Shown piece by piece: positions 1-8,352 of a DNA stretch of 64,000 nucleotides. The notes under the pieces were generated by a model. That model worked only from the letters and a program-made list of their open reading frames with translations. It did not search any database and was not told the DNA's origin. The position numbers were made by a program, and so were the translations under genes. Position 1 is the first letter of the stretch; every line of letters begins with the position of its first letter. Origin of the DNA: Glycomyces fuscus (GTDB taxonomy: Bacteria; Actinomycetota; Actinomycetes; Streptosporangiales; Streptosporangiaceae); assembly GCA_002529455.1 (NCBI GenBank), contig NYMS01000063.1, forward strand, positions 1-64,000, given 5' to 3'.

Positions 1-1
1 C

Positions 2-1105
2 TCCCTGCCCAAGCCGCGGGAGATCTACGAGTTCCTGGACTCGTACGTGATCGGTCAGGAGCAGGCCAAGAAGGCGTTGTCGGTGGCGGTGTACAACCAC
101 TACAAGCGGGTGCGTTCGGAGGGGGAGCGTCCGGGCGAGGAGGATGTGGAGATCGCCAAGTCCAACATCTTGCTGCTCGGGCCGACGGGGTCGGGCAAGA
201 CGTTGTTGGCGCAGACTCTGGCGCGGATCCTGAACGTGCCGTTCGCGATCGCGGACGCGACGGCGCTGACCGAGGCGGGGTATGTGGGGGAGGATGTGGA
301 GAACATCCTGCTCAAGTTGATCCAGGCGGCTGACTATGACGTGAAGAAGGCCGAGACGGGGATCATCTACATCGACGAGGTCGACAAGGTCGCGCGTAAG
401 AGTGAGAATCCCTCGATCACTCGGGATGTGTCGGGTGAGGGGGTGCAGCAGGCGTTGTTGAAGATCTTGGAGGGGACGACGGCGAGTGTGCCTCCGCAGG
501 GTGGGCGCAAGCATCCGCATCAGGAGTTCATCCAGATCGACACGACGAATGTGTTGTTCATCTGTGGTGGTGCGTTCGCGGGGTTGGAGAAGTTGATCGA
601 GTCGCGGACGGGTCAGCAGGGGATGGGGTTCAACGCGGTGTTGCGTCCCAAGGGTGAGCTGGGTGGTTCGGCGTTGTTCGGTGAGGTGATGCCGGAGGAT
701 CTGTTGAAGTTCGGGATGATTCCGGAGTTCGTGGGTCGGTTGCCGGTGATCACGAGTGTGCATGATCTGGATCGGGAGGCGTTGATCCGGATTTTGACGG
801 AGCCGCGGAATGCTTTGGTGAAGCAGTATCAGCGGTTGTTCGAGTTGGATGGTGTGGAGTTGGAGTTCACGCCGGGGGCGTTGGAGGCGGTGGCGGAGCA
901 GGGGATTATTCGGGGTACGGGTGCGCGTGGTTTGCGGGCGATTATCGAGGAGGTGTTGTTGTCGGTGATGTATGAGGTGCCTTCGCGTGAGGATGTGGGT
1001 CAGGTGATCATTACGCGGGAGACGGTGATCGACAACGTCAACCCCACCATCGTCCCCCGCATCCACTCCGACCGGGACGGGGAACGCCGCGACCGCTCGG
1101 CCTGA
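2..1105 (+). CDS. clpX: ATP-dependent Clp protease ATP-binding subunit ClpX (5' truncated)
   Basis: AAA+ unfoldase that recognises tagged substrates and feeds them into the ClpP peptidase. The frame is open to the left edge and reads [20 protein letters not shown], the conserved linker into the AAA+ domain, so the N-terminal zinc-binding domain lies outside the window. Visible motifs are Walker A GPTGSGKT, Walker [10 protein letters not shown], a pore or IGF-like loop GMGFNAV, sensor/arginine region [10 protein letters not shown], and the C-terminal [13 protein letters not shown]. It ends in a short charged tail. Base use shifts strongly inside the gene: from about position 400 to 1015 third positions favour G and T (TTG, GAT, TAT), then revert to C. 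Identity is secure. Codon 16 of the fragment is GTG (V), not a start. Confidence 0.97.
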   Translation, partial: SLPKPREIYEFLDSYVIGQEQAKKALSVAVYNHYKRVRSEGERPGEEDVEIAKSNILLLGPTGSGKTLLAQTLARILNVPFAIADATALTEAGYVGEDVENILLKLIQAADYDVKKAETGIIYIDEVDKVARKSENPSITRDVSGEGVQQALLKILEGTTASVPPQGGRKHPHQEFIQIDTTNVLFICGGAFAGLEKLIESRTGQQGMGFNAVLRPKGELGGSALFGEVMPEDLLKFGMIPEFVGRLPVITSVHDLDREALIRILTEPRNALVKQYQRLFELDGVELEFTPGALEAVAEQGIIRGTGARGLRAIIEEVLLSVMYEVPSREDVGQVIITRETVIDNVNPTIVPRIHSDRDGERRDRSA

Positions 1106-1198
1106 GCCGGGTAAAGACCGGTCCCGTCACGGGACACGCGGCCCGTCCCGCCCCCTCGCCCGCGCCCGCGGTGTGAGACTGCTGGGGGAGGTGGGCAC

Positions 1199-2419
1199 AT
1201 GGACAGCGCTCCTGTCCCGGCCGGCGAGGCCGAGCAGCTGTTCGAGGAACTGGTCAGGTCCGTGCACGGGTGCGCCCCGATCGAGGTCCTCGAAGCCGCG
1301 GGCCGTTACGGCGAGCGGATCGGTCTGAGCAGCATCTCCGTGCACCTGGTCGACCTGCAGCAGCGCATCCTGGTCCCGCTGCTCGGCGGCCCGCCGCTGG
1401 AGGTCGACGCCAGCGTGGCGGGGGAGGCCTACCGCTCCGAGACACTGCGGCTGGTCGAGGGCGGCGACGGCGAGCTGAGCCTGTGGCTGCCCCTGCGCGA
1501 CGGCGCCGACCGCATGGGAGTCCTGCACATCAGCGCCCCCGTGCTCGACGAGTCGACCCTGCGCCGCTGCCACGCGCTCGCCTCGCTGCTGGCCCTGGTC
1601 GTCACCTCCAAACGCGCCTACAGCGACACCTACGTCCGCCACACCCGCACCCGCTCGATGGACCTGCGCACCGAGATGCTGCGGGCCTTCCTGCCGCCGC
1701 GCACCCTGGGCACCTCGCGGGGCGTGTCCACCGCCGTCCTCGAACCCGCCTACCAGCTCGGCGGCGACGCCTTCGACCACTCGGTCACCAAGGAGACCCT
1801 GCACGCCGCCATCCTCGACGCGATGGGCCACGACCTGGCCTCCGGGCTGACCGCGGCGGTGGCCATGGCGGGGGTCCGCAACGCCCGGCGCAACGGCGCC
1901 GACCTCGCCGAGCTGACCGACAGCGTGGAGAGGGCGCTCACCGCCTGGCTCCCCGACCGGTTCTGCACGGCCGTCTTCACCTCCCTGAACCTGTCCACCG
2001 GGGAGTTCTCCTGGGTCAACTGCGCCCACCCCGCGCCCCTGCTCCTGAGGCGCAACCTCCTGTTGGAGGACGCCCTGGAACGGGCCCCCGAGGTACCGCT
2101 CGGGCTCGGCGGGGTCCTGGGCGACACCGGGCAGCGCACCGTGCACCGGGTCCGGCTCGAACCCGGCGACCGGATCCTGCTCTACACCGACGGGGTGACC
2201 GAGGCGCACGACAGCGAGGGGCGCATGTTCGGCCTCGAACGGTTCGCCGACTTCATCATCCGCGCCACCGCCGCCGACGAACCCGCCCCGGAGACGCTGC
2301 GGCGCCTGATCCACGCCATCCACGAGCACCAGCGCGGCAGCTTCACCGACGACGCCACCATCATGCTGCTGGAGTGGCGTCCCGACGGCGGGGCGATGCC
2401 CCGGGTCGAGGGCTGCTGA
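1199..2419 (+). CDS. GAF/SpoIIE-type PP2C serine phosphatase (RsbU-like)
   Basis: Probable stress-signalling protein phosphatase that dephosphorylates an anti-sigma antagonist (STAS) protein. The first 140 residues resemble a GAF sensor domain. The rest is an SpoIIE/PP2C domain with metal-ligand signatures GGDAFDH (about residue 188), LDAMGHD (about 205), STGEFSWVNCAHPAPLLL, LLYTDGVTEA and a final DDATIMLL. At 406 residues it is typical for soluble RsbU-like proteins. The ATG follows GGGGGAGGT at good spacing. It stands alone between clpX and a convergent gene, with no anti-sigma factor or STAS partner next to it, so the target cannot be named from context. Confidence 0.9.
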   Translation: MDSAPVPAGEAEQLFEELVRSVHGCAPIEVLEAAGRYGERIGLSSISVHLVDLQQRILVPLLGGPPLEVDASVAGEAYRSETLRLVEGGDGELSLWLPLRDGADRMGVLHISAPVLDESTLRRCHALASLLALVVTSKRAYSDTYVRHTRTRSMDLRTEMLRAFLPPRTLGTSRGVSTAVLEPAYQLGGDAFDHSVTKETLHAAILDAMGHDLASGLTAAVAMAGVRNARRNGADLAELTDSVERALTAWLPDRFCTAVFTSLNLSTGEFSWVNCAHPAPLLLRRNLLLEDALERAPEVPLGLGGVLGDTGQRTVHRVRLEPGDRILLYTDGVTEAHDSEGRMFGLERFADFIIRATAADEPAPETLRRLIHAIHEHQRGSFTDDATIMLLEWRPDGGAMPRVEGC

Positions 2420-2422
2420 GCC

Positions 2423-2450
2423 CCCCGGCCCGGGCCGCTCCGGGCCGGGG
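2423..2450. terminator. Convergent GC-rich hairpin
   Basis: An 11-bp perfect inverted repeat (CCCCGGCCCGG/CCGGGCCGGGG) with a 6-nt loop sits between the stop codons of the phosphatase and the convergent cyclase gene. It could end transcription from both sides. No T-run is present. Confidence 0.6.
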
Positions 2451-2455
2451 CCGGG

Positions 2456-3262
2456 TCACCACAGGGCCAGGACCCGGCTGGGTCCGCCGGAGGCGTCCAG
2501 GCCGGGCATGACCCCGACGCTGAGCAGCGCCCCGGTCGGCGGCAGCTGCTCCAGGCCGGTCAGCGACTCCAGCCCCCAGCGGTCGGCTCTGCCCACCACC
2601 TCGTGCGCCGGGAAGTCGGTGGAGTCACCCGGGTCGGTGCTCAGGGTGTCCACACCCACCCCGACCACACCGCGCCGGTCGATCAGGAACTCACAGGCCT
2701 CGGGACCGAAGCCCGGGAAGTGCCAGGATCCGTCCGCGGCCACCCCGCGGACCGCCTCGTCGCCCTCCGCCCACCGGGAGCTCCAGCCCGAGTGCATCAG
2801 CACCGCGGCCCCCGCGGGTATCCGTCCGTGCGCGCGCTCGAAGGCCAGCACGTCGTCCACCGTCACCGTGGTGTCGGGGTCCTCGGCCGCCCTGGCGCGG
2901 ATGTCGATCACCGCGGCCGGGGCGATGAGTTCGTCCGGCCGGATGTCGGGCACCAGCCGTCCGCCGCCGATCACGTGCCCCGGCGCGTCCAGGTGCGTGC
3001 CCGAGTGCTCGTTGAACGTCCACTGCTGGAGGTAGAAGCCGAACTCGCCCTCGGGCACGGGCTCACCGGAGTTCTCGCGCCGGGGCTTGTCCTCCCCCCA
3101 GGAGGGCATCGTCGGCGACAGTACGTGGCTGAGGTCGGCCACCCTGCGAAAGCCCGCGGGCCACGGGCGCGGCCTGGCCGGGGAGCCGGGAGGCCCGGCG
3201 GGGCCCGACCGGGCCTCGCCGCTCCGGGAGCGGACGGTCTCACCGGTTCCGTTCAGGCACAT
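2456..3262 (-). CDS. Cyclase-family metal-dependent hydrolase (kynurenine formamidase-like fold)
   Basis: Member of the cyclase/KynB fold (Pfam Cyclase), which contains metal-dependent amidases and lactone hydrolases. The signature HxGTHxDxPxH appears as HSGTHLDAPGH near residue 90, and a second metal-site region GVGVDTLSTD lies downstream. At 268 residues it matches the family. The ATG lies 23 nt inside the end of the upstream MFS gene and is preceded by GAAGGGG, so the two are probably cotranscribed and translationally coupled. There are no kynurenine-pathway neighbours, so the substrate is open; a small amide or ester imported or exported by the MFS partner is possible. Confidence 0.85.
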   Translation of the reverse strand: MCLNGTGETVRSRSGEARSGPAGPPGSPARPRPWPAGFRRVADLSHVLSPTMPSWGEDKPRRENSGEPVPEGEFGFYLQQWTFNEHSGTHLDAPGHVIGGGRLVPDIRPDELIAPAAVIDIRARAAEDPDTTVTVDDVLAFERAHGRIPAGAAVLMHSGWSSRWAEGDEAVRGVAADGSWHFPGFGPEACEFLIDRRGVVGVGVDTLSTDPGDSTDFPAHEVVGRADRWGLESLTGLEQLPPTGALLSVGVMPGLDASGGPSRVLALW

Positions 3263-4624
3263 GGGGTCCCCTTCGTCGTGTGCGTCGGTTCCCGTATGCC
3301 CGGTCGTCGGCGCCCGCCAACCTGTCCTCGCCCTCCTGTGGAGAACTCCGCACCGCCGCCAGGTCGCGCACCGGCCGTACCAGCAGCAGCGCCAGCCCCA
3401 CCGCCACGGCGGCGGCCCCTCCCACCAGCAGCAGGGGCCGTGCGCCGAACGCCTGCGCCGCCGGACCGGCCAGGGCCTGGCCGACCGGCATCATCGCCAC
3501 CGAGCCGGCGACCTCGTAGGCGTGGATGCGGCCCAGCACCGGCCGGGGCACCTGGGTCTGCACGCTCGTCATCCACATGACGCCCCAGAACCCCAGCGCC
3601 GCACCGCTGACGGCGGCCCCCGCGGCCAGGGCGGGCACGGGCAGCGCCAGCCCCACACACGCCGAGAACACACCCCCGCCGAAAAGGGCGAACGTCCCCG
3701 CGCGCAGGGGGAAGCGCGGCCGGATCCGCATCGCCAGGACCCCGCCCAGGGCCGTACCGCCGCCCAGCGCCGAACTGACGAGGCCGAACGCCTCGGTGCC
3801 GTGTCCGGTGATGATCTCCGCCGCGGTCAGCGGTGTCTGCGGACCCCAGGTGACCACCATGAGCACCATCCACAGCAGGATCACCGACCACATCCACGTC
3901 CTGGCCCGGAACTCCCGCCACCCCTCGGCCAGGTCCGCCAGGTAGCCGGGGCGCGCGGCCCGGCGCCGCCGCGCACGCGGCAGGCGCACCAGGCCCAGGA
4001 GCAGGGCGCCCGCCGCGTAGGTGCCCGCGTGCACCGCGAGGACCGAGGCCGGGGAGAAGGCGGCGACCAGCAGGCCCGCCACCGCCGGACCCGCCAGCAT
4101 GGCCAGGGCCTCGGCGGTGCGCAGGACCCCGTTGGCGCCCTGCACGTCCCGGGCCACCCGCGGCACCACCGACGCCACCCCGGGCTGGAAGGCGCCCGCC
4201 GCGATCCCGTTGACGGCGCCGACCAGGCAGATCTGCCACAGCACCACGTGCCCGGTCAGGAACAGCGCCGCCGCCGTGCCCTGGGTGGCCACGCGCACCA
4301 GGTCGGCCGAGACCATCAGCCCCCGGGCGCCCCACCGGTCCGAGAGCACCCCGCCGAAGACCACGAAACCCACGAAGCACACCGAGAAGGAGGCCATCGC
4401 CAGGCCGATCCCGCCCCGAACCCGTGCGCGAGCAGCCCCGCCGACAGGGCCACCGGAAGCATCCCGTCACCCGCCTTGGCCACGGCGCGCGCGGAGAAGA
4501 ACAGCGCGAAGTCCCGTGACCACAGCGGCCGTCCGCCCCGCGGGCCGCCGCCCTCGGTCCGATCGGCCTCCCCCCGGCCGTCCCGCTCCCGGCCGCCCCG
4601 CCCCGGCGGTGTCGCGCGCCGCAT
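3240..4624 (-). pseudogene. MFS transporter, interrupted by a one-base frameshift
   Basis: Major facilitator superfamily protein of the exporter type. The N-terminal part (start ATG at 4624 behind GGAAGGGG) reads LWSRDFALFFSARAVAKAGDGML and continues to LLAHGFGAG in one frame. The rest, from GIGLAMASFSVCFVGF through the loop GGVLSDRWGARGLM to the C terminus, is in another frame. Adding one G in the run around 4408-4411 (GGGGCGGGATCGG on the minus strand) restores one open frame of 461 codons. Either the gene is inactivated or the assembly lost one base in a GC-rich homopolymer. Its 3' end overlaps the cyclase gene. Twelve hydrophobic segments would be expected of the repaired product. Confidence 0.8.
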
Positions 4625-4887
4625 GCCCGTCCCCTTCCGTGAGTGCGGCCGTCCCCGGCCGGGCCGGAGAGGCGACGGGGAGGGGCCGCCACCGTCGCCC
4701 GGCCCGCGACGGCGCCCCGTCGGCACCCGCACCGCCGCAGGGGGCAATCTGTCATCCCGCTCCCGTGCCCACAACCGGATAACCGCCGGTGTCGGCGGCC
4801 TCCGCGCCGGGTACTGCCGGTACGGGGTCCCGCGCCTCCGGCGGCCGGGGCCCGGCCGCCCCGCCCCCCTACGCACCGAGGACGTCC

Positions 4888-6558
4888 ATGCCCCTGGAGA
4901 GCAGCGCCGACTGGTGGAAGTCCAGCGTCGTCTACCAGATCTATCCCAGCAGCTTCAACGACAGCGACGGCGACGGCGTGGGCGACCTGCCCGGCGTCAT
5001 CGAGAGACTGGACTACCTCGAACTGCTGGGCGTGGACGTGGTGTGGCTGTCGCCCGTCTACCCCTCGCCCTGGGAGGACAACGGGTACGACATCAGCGAC
5101 TACCTGGACATCCATCCCAGGTTCGGCACCCTGGCCGACTGGGACCGCCTGCGCGACGGCCTCCACGAGCGCGGCATGCGCCTGGTGATGGACCTGGTCG
5201 TCAACCACACCAGCGACGAGCACCCCTGGTTCACCGCCTCACGGGAGGGGGACCCCGACCACCGGGACTTCTACTTCTGGCGACCCGGACGCGACGGCGG
5301 CCCGCCCAACAACTGGGGGTCGGTCTTCTCCGGGCCCGCCTGGACCCGCGACGAGGCCGGCGGGGAGTACTACCTGCACCTGTTCACCCGCCGCCAGCCC
5401 GATCTGAACTGGGAGAACCCCAGGGTGCGGGCGGCGGTGCACGACGTGGCGCGCTGGTGGTTGGACCGGGGCGCCGACGGCTTCCGCATGGACGTCATCA
5501 ACTTCGTCTCCAAGACCCCGGAGATGCCCGACGGCCCCCTGGCGGGGGACCACGGGGCCTTCGCCGACCACGCCGTCAACGGTCCCCGGCTGCACGAGTT
5601 CCTGCACGAGATGCACCGGGAGGTGTTCGAGGGCCGCGACGTGCTCACCGTCGGGGAGATGCCCGGGGTCGACGTGGAGCAGGCACTGCTGCACACCATG
5701 CCCGAGCGGCGCGAGCTGTCCATGGTCTTCCAGTTCGAGCACGTGGACCTGGACCACGGGCCAGGCGGGAAGTTCGACCCCCGGCCCCTGGACCTGGGCC
5801 GCCTCAGGCGCTCCCTCAACCGGTGGCAGACCGGCATGGGCGACCGCGGGTGGAACAGCCTGTACTGGAGCAACCACGACCAGCCCCGGGCGGTGTCGCG
5901 CTTCGGCGACGAGGAGCACCGGGTGGCGTCGGCCACGGCGCTGGCCACGACCCTGCACATGATGCGGGGCACCCCCTACGTCTACCAGGGCGAGGAACTG
6001 GGCATGACCAACGCCCACATGGGCGACATCGCCGACTACCGCGACGTGGAGACGCTCAACCACCACCGCGCGATGGTGGCCACGGGCAGGGTCGACCGCG
6101 GGGCGGCGATGGCGGCCGTCGCCCGGATGAGCCGTGACAACGCGCGCACGCCCATGCAGTGGGACGCCTCGCCGGGGGCGGGTTTCACCACCGGCACCCC
6201 GTGGATCGGGATCAACCCCAACCACACGCAGATCAACGCCGAGGCCGCCGTCGCCGACCCGGACTCGGTCTTCCACTACTACCGGCGGCTCATCGCGCTG
6301 CGCCGGGAGCACCCGGTGATCGTGCACGGCCGCTTCGAGCCGCTGCTGGAGGACGACCCGGCGGTGTACGCCTACAGGCGCGTCCTCGACGGCCGGGTGC
6401 TGCTGGTGGTGGCCAACTGGAGCGCGCGGACGGTGCCGCTGGAGCTGGACCCCTCCACCGCCGGGCGCGACCCGGTCCGACTCATCGGCAACCACCCCGA
6501 CGAGGGGGCCTTCGCGCCGCTGCGGCCCTGGGAGGCCCGCGTCCACCTGGGAGGCTGA
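4888..6558 (+). CDS. GH13 alpha-glucosidase (oligo-1,6-glucosidase type)
   Basis: Cytoplasmic glycoside hydrolase that releases glucose from maltose-, isomaltose- or trehalose-type oligosaccharides. The 556-residue length and start (SSVVYQIYPSSFNDSDGDGVGD) are typical of the alpha-glucosidase/oligo-1,6-glucosidase branch of GH13. Conserved regions are seen in order: DLVVNHTSDEHPWF, GFRMDVINF with nucleophile D202, TVGEMPG with acid/base E257, and NHDQPR with D331. The ATG at 4888 follows ACGCACCGAGGACGTCC; the frame stays open upstream but that part is low-complexity. It is transcribed away from the frameshifted MFS gene. No sugar ABC genes or LacI regulator lie next to it. Confidence 0.92.
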   Translation: MPLESSADWWKSSVVYQIYPSSFNDSDGDGVGDLPGVIERLDYLELLGVDVVWLSPVYPSPWEDNGYDISDYLDIHPRFGTLADWDRLRDGLHERGMRLVMDLVVNHTSDEHPWFTASREGDPDHRDFYFWRPGRDGGPPNNWGSVFSGPAWTRDEAGGEYYLHLFTRRQPDLNWENPRVRAAVHDVARWWLDRGADGFRMDVINFVSKTPEMPDGPLAGDHGAFADHAVNGPRLHEFLHEMHREVFEGRDVLTVGEMPGVDVEQALLHTMPERRELSMVFQFEHVDLDHGPGGKFDPRPLDLGRLRRSLNRWQTGMGDRGWNSLYWSNHDQPRAVSRFGDEEHRVASATALATTLHMMRGTPYVYQGEELGMTNAHMGDIADYRDVETLNHHRAMVATGRVDRGAAMAAVARMSRDNARTPMQWDASPGAGFTTGTPWIGINPNHTQINAEAAVADPDSVFHYYRRLIALRREHPVIVHGRFEPLLEDDPAVYAYRRVLDGRVLLVVANWSARTVPLELDPSTAGRDPVRLIGNHPDEGAFAPLRPWEARVHLGG

Positions 6559-6715
6559 GACCGTTCCGCACCCCGGGGGGGAGCGGCCTGTCGGGGCCGG
6601 GCGCGGCCCCGGCGAGGGGGAGCGACGACGCACGGGGCGGGAGCGGCGTACCACGGGCCGCCGCCACCGGTACGGGGGGCGGGCCCGCCCCGGCCCCCGC
6701 CGGGGCCGGACGCGC

Positions 6716-6752
6716 GGCGCGCCCGGTCGGAGCAGCTCCGACCGGGCGCGCC
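6716..6752. terminator. Perfect 18-bp inverted repeat between convergent genes
   Basis: GGCGCGCCCGGTCGGAGC is followed by a single central base and its exact reverse complement. The repeat lies between the alpha-glucosidase and the convergent small membrane protein gene, so it is probably a bidirectional terminator. Confidence 0.75.
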
Positions 6753-6797
6753 GCCCGTTCGCGTTCGGCCGGGTCTGCCGGCCCCCGCTGCGCGGCG

Positions 6798-7022
6798 CTA
6801 CTTCTTCCTGGACTCCTCCAACCGGAGTGCGACGCCGATCGCGAAGAAGGTGGGCGCCCACTCACCGATGAAGATCCCCCAGCGGTCGGCGCGGTCCAGT
6901 CCGGCCTCCTCCTCCTTCTTCAGGGAGACGGCCCAGGTCACGAAGGAGAGGCCGATGGAGGCGAGTCCGGCCCCGTAGGCCATCTCGGACGTGACACCCA
7001 TCTCGGACAGTTTGGCGATCAT
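6798..7022 (-). CDS. Small two-helix membrane protein, unknown function
   Basis: A 74-residue protein not assigned to a family here. It has two hydrophobic stretches (AYGAGLASIGLSFVTWAVSL and WGIFIGEWAPTFFAIGVAL) joined by a charged linker KKEEEAGLDRADR, and ends with ESRKK, so a hairpin membrane topology with the charged parts on the cytoplasmic side is likely. The ATG at 7022 is chosen because GCGAGGAGC lies 3-4 nt upstream; a longer frame beginning at 7097 has no ribosome-binding site. It is read towards the alpha-glucosidase and away from the iron-uptake operon. Confidence 0.7.
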   Translation of the reverse strand: MIAKLSEMGVTSEMAYGAGLASIGLSFVTWAVSLKKEEEAGLDRADRWGIFIGEWAPTFFAIGVALRLEESRKK

Positions 7023-7157
7023 GGTGCTCCTCGCGTTGGTGGTTGCCTCTAGGGGCACTTCCCGAGGAGGTGGCGGACAAGCTCCATGGCAGGTCAAGGC
7101 TGTGTCAGGGAGGGGCCAGGGGAGGCGCTCGGGGCCCGCGCCCGGAGTTCAGAACTT

Positions 7158-7186
7158 TTGAAATCCGACCTGAGTGAGGTTAGACT
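7158..7186 (+). promoter_or_regulatory. Predicted promoter of the iron-uptake operon
   Basis: TTGAAA at 7158-7163 and TAGACT at 7181-7186 are separated by exactly 17 nt, fitting a vegetative sigma-factor promoter. The -10 element lies inside the iron box. Confidence 0.6.
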
Positions 7187-7193
7187 AACCTTG
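7175..7193. promoter_or_regulatory. Iron box (IdeR/DmdR-type operator)
   Basis: TGAGGTTAGACTAACCTTG matches the 19-bp actinobacterial iron box TTAGGTTAGGCTAACCTAA at most positions, with the AGGTTAG-CTAACCT arms intact. It overlaps the -10 element and lies about 115 bp upstream of the siderophore-binding lipoprotein gene. Repression by an iron-loaded DtxR-family regulator is expected; none is encoded in this window. Confidence 0.9.
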
Positions 7194-7307
7194 GTTTTGC
7201 CGGGATTCTCCCGTTCTGTCCTCCGTGTTTCCCCCTCGGGACGCCCCCTGCGCGGAAACGGCCCGCCGGAATACGACGCGGCCACTCCCCGTGACGAAGA
7301 AAGCAGT

Positions 7308-8345
7308 GTGAGCATGGCCTCCACCCTTCGCCGTGTCAGCGGCATCGCCTTCACCGCCCTCCTCGCCGTCGGCCTCACCTCGTGCGGCAACGCGGAGGAG
7401 AGCGCCGGCGGGGGCGGCGGCGACACCGCCGGCGGCCGGTTCCCGGTCAGCATCGACAGCGCCCTGGGGACCGCCGAGATCCCCGAGCAGCCCGAGCGCG
7501 TGGTCACCCTCGGCCAGGGCTCCGCCGAGACCGCCATCGCCCTCGGCGTGGTGCCCGTCGGCGTCGAGAGCTACGAGTGGGGCAGCGACGACACCGGCTA
7601 CCTGCCGTGGATCCACGAGGCGGTCACCGAGGCGGGCGAGGAGCTGCCCACCCAGTTCGCCGGCGCCGACGACATCGACTTCGAGGCGATCATCGAGCTG
7701 GAGCCCGACGTCATCCTCGCCCCCTGGTCCGGAGTCACCCAGGAGCAGTACGACATCCTGAGCGACATCGCCCCCACGGTCGCCTACCCCGAACTGCCCT
7801 GGAGCACCGACTGGGACCAGCAGATCGAGATCATCGGCGAGGCGCTCGGCCAGCCCGAGGAGGCCCGGGGCCTCATCCAGGACATCGAGGCGCAGTTCGA
7901 CGAGGCCGCGGCGGCCAACGAGCAGTTCGCCGACCTGACCTTCTCCTACGTCTACACCGACGGCCCCGGCACCCTCGGCGTGTTCCTGCCCGACGAGCAG
8001 CGCGTGGCCATGGTCCGCGGACTGGGCCTGACCGTCGACCCGGTCGTGGAGACCTTCCCCGAGACCGAGGGCACCGACTCGGCCATCATCGGCCTGGAGA
8101 ACGCCGACCAGCTCTCCGGGAGCGACCTGCTCTTCACGTTCTACACCGACCCCGAGACCCGCGCCGAGATCGAGTCCCAGGACCTGTACGCGGCCATCCC
8201 CGCGATCGAGAACGGCGCCGTGGTCGCCTCCGAGGACAACTCCTTCGTCACCGCCTCCTCGATCATCAACCCGCTGACCGTCCCCTGGGTCATCGACCGC
8301 TACGTGCCCATGATCGAAGAGGCCGCCCAGAACGTCGAGGACTAG
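7308..8345 (+). CDS. Iron-siderophore ABC transporter substrate-binding lipoprotein
   Basis: FecB/FhuD-like periplasmic-binding-type receptor, anchored outside the membrane, that delivers ferric siderophore to the permeases encoded next. The N terminus has basic residues, a hydrophobic stretch and a lipobox LTSC with the lipidated cysteine near residue 25, followed by an acidic Gly-rich linker. Typical family segments are PERVVTLGQGSAETAIALGVVPVGV and a long interdomain helix region. GTG at 7308 after GACGAAGAAAGC is used; ATG at 7314 is an equally possible start. It is the first gene of a four-gene operon behind an iron box, so it should be induced under iron limitation. The siderophore is unknown, and no siderophore synthesis genes are present. 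Confidence 0.93.
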   Translation: MSMASTLRRVSGIAFTALLAVGLTSCGNAEESAGGGGGDTAGGRFPVSIDSALGTAEIPEQPERVVTLGQGSAETAIALGVVPVGVESYEWGSDDTGYLPWIHEAVTEAGEELPTQFAGADDIDFEAIIELEPDVILAPWSGVTQEQYDILSDIAPTVAYPELPWSTDWDQQIEIIGEALGQPEEARGLIQDIEAQFDEAAAANEQFADLTFSYVYTDGPGTLGVFLPDEQRVAMVRGLGLTVDPVVETFPETEGTDSAIIGLENADQLSGSDLLFTFYTDPETRAEIESQDLYAAIPAIENGAVVASEDNSFVTASSIINPLTVPWVIDRYVPMIEEAAQNVED

Positions 8346-8352
8346 TCCTTCC

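Noticed and set aside
2456-3262. Kynurenine formamidase assignment
   Set aside because: Only the fold motif HxGTHxDxPxH is present. No tryptophan-catabolism genes are adjacent, so the specific activity is not claimed.
4625-4887. LacI-type operator before the alpha-glucosidase
   Set aside because: I looked for a palindrome typical of sugar repressors; only a weak CCGG-centred similarity near 4778 was found, too poor to report.
3087-6137. Long plus-strand open frame across the MFS and alpha-glucosidase genes
   Set aside because: It covers two real genes in wrong frames and is Arg/Pro-rich throughout.
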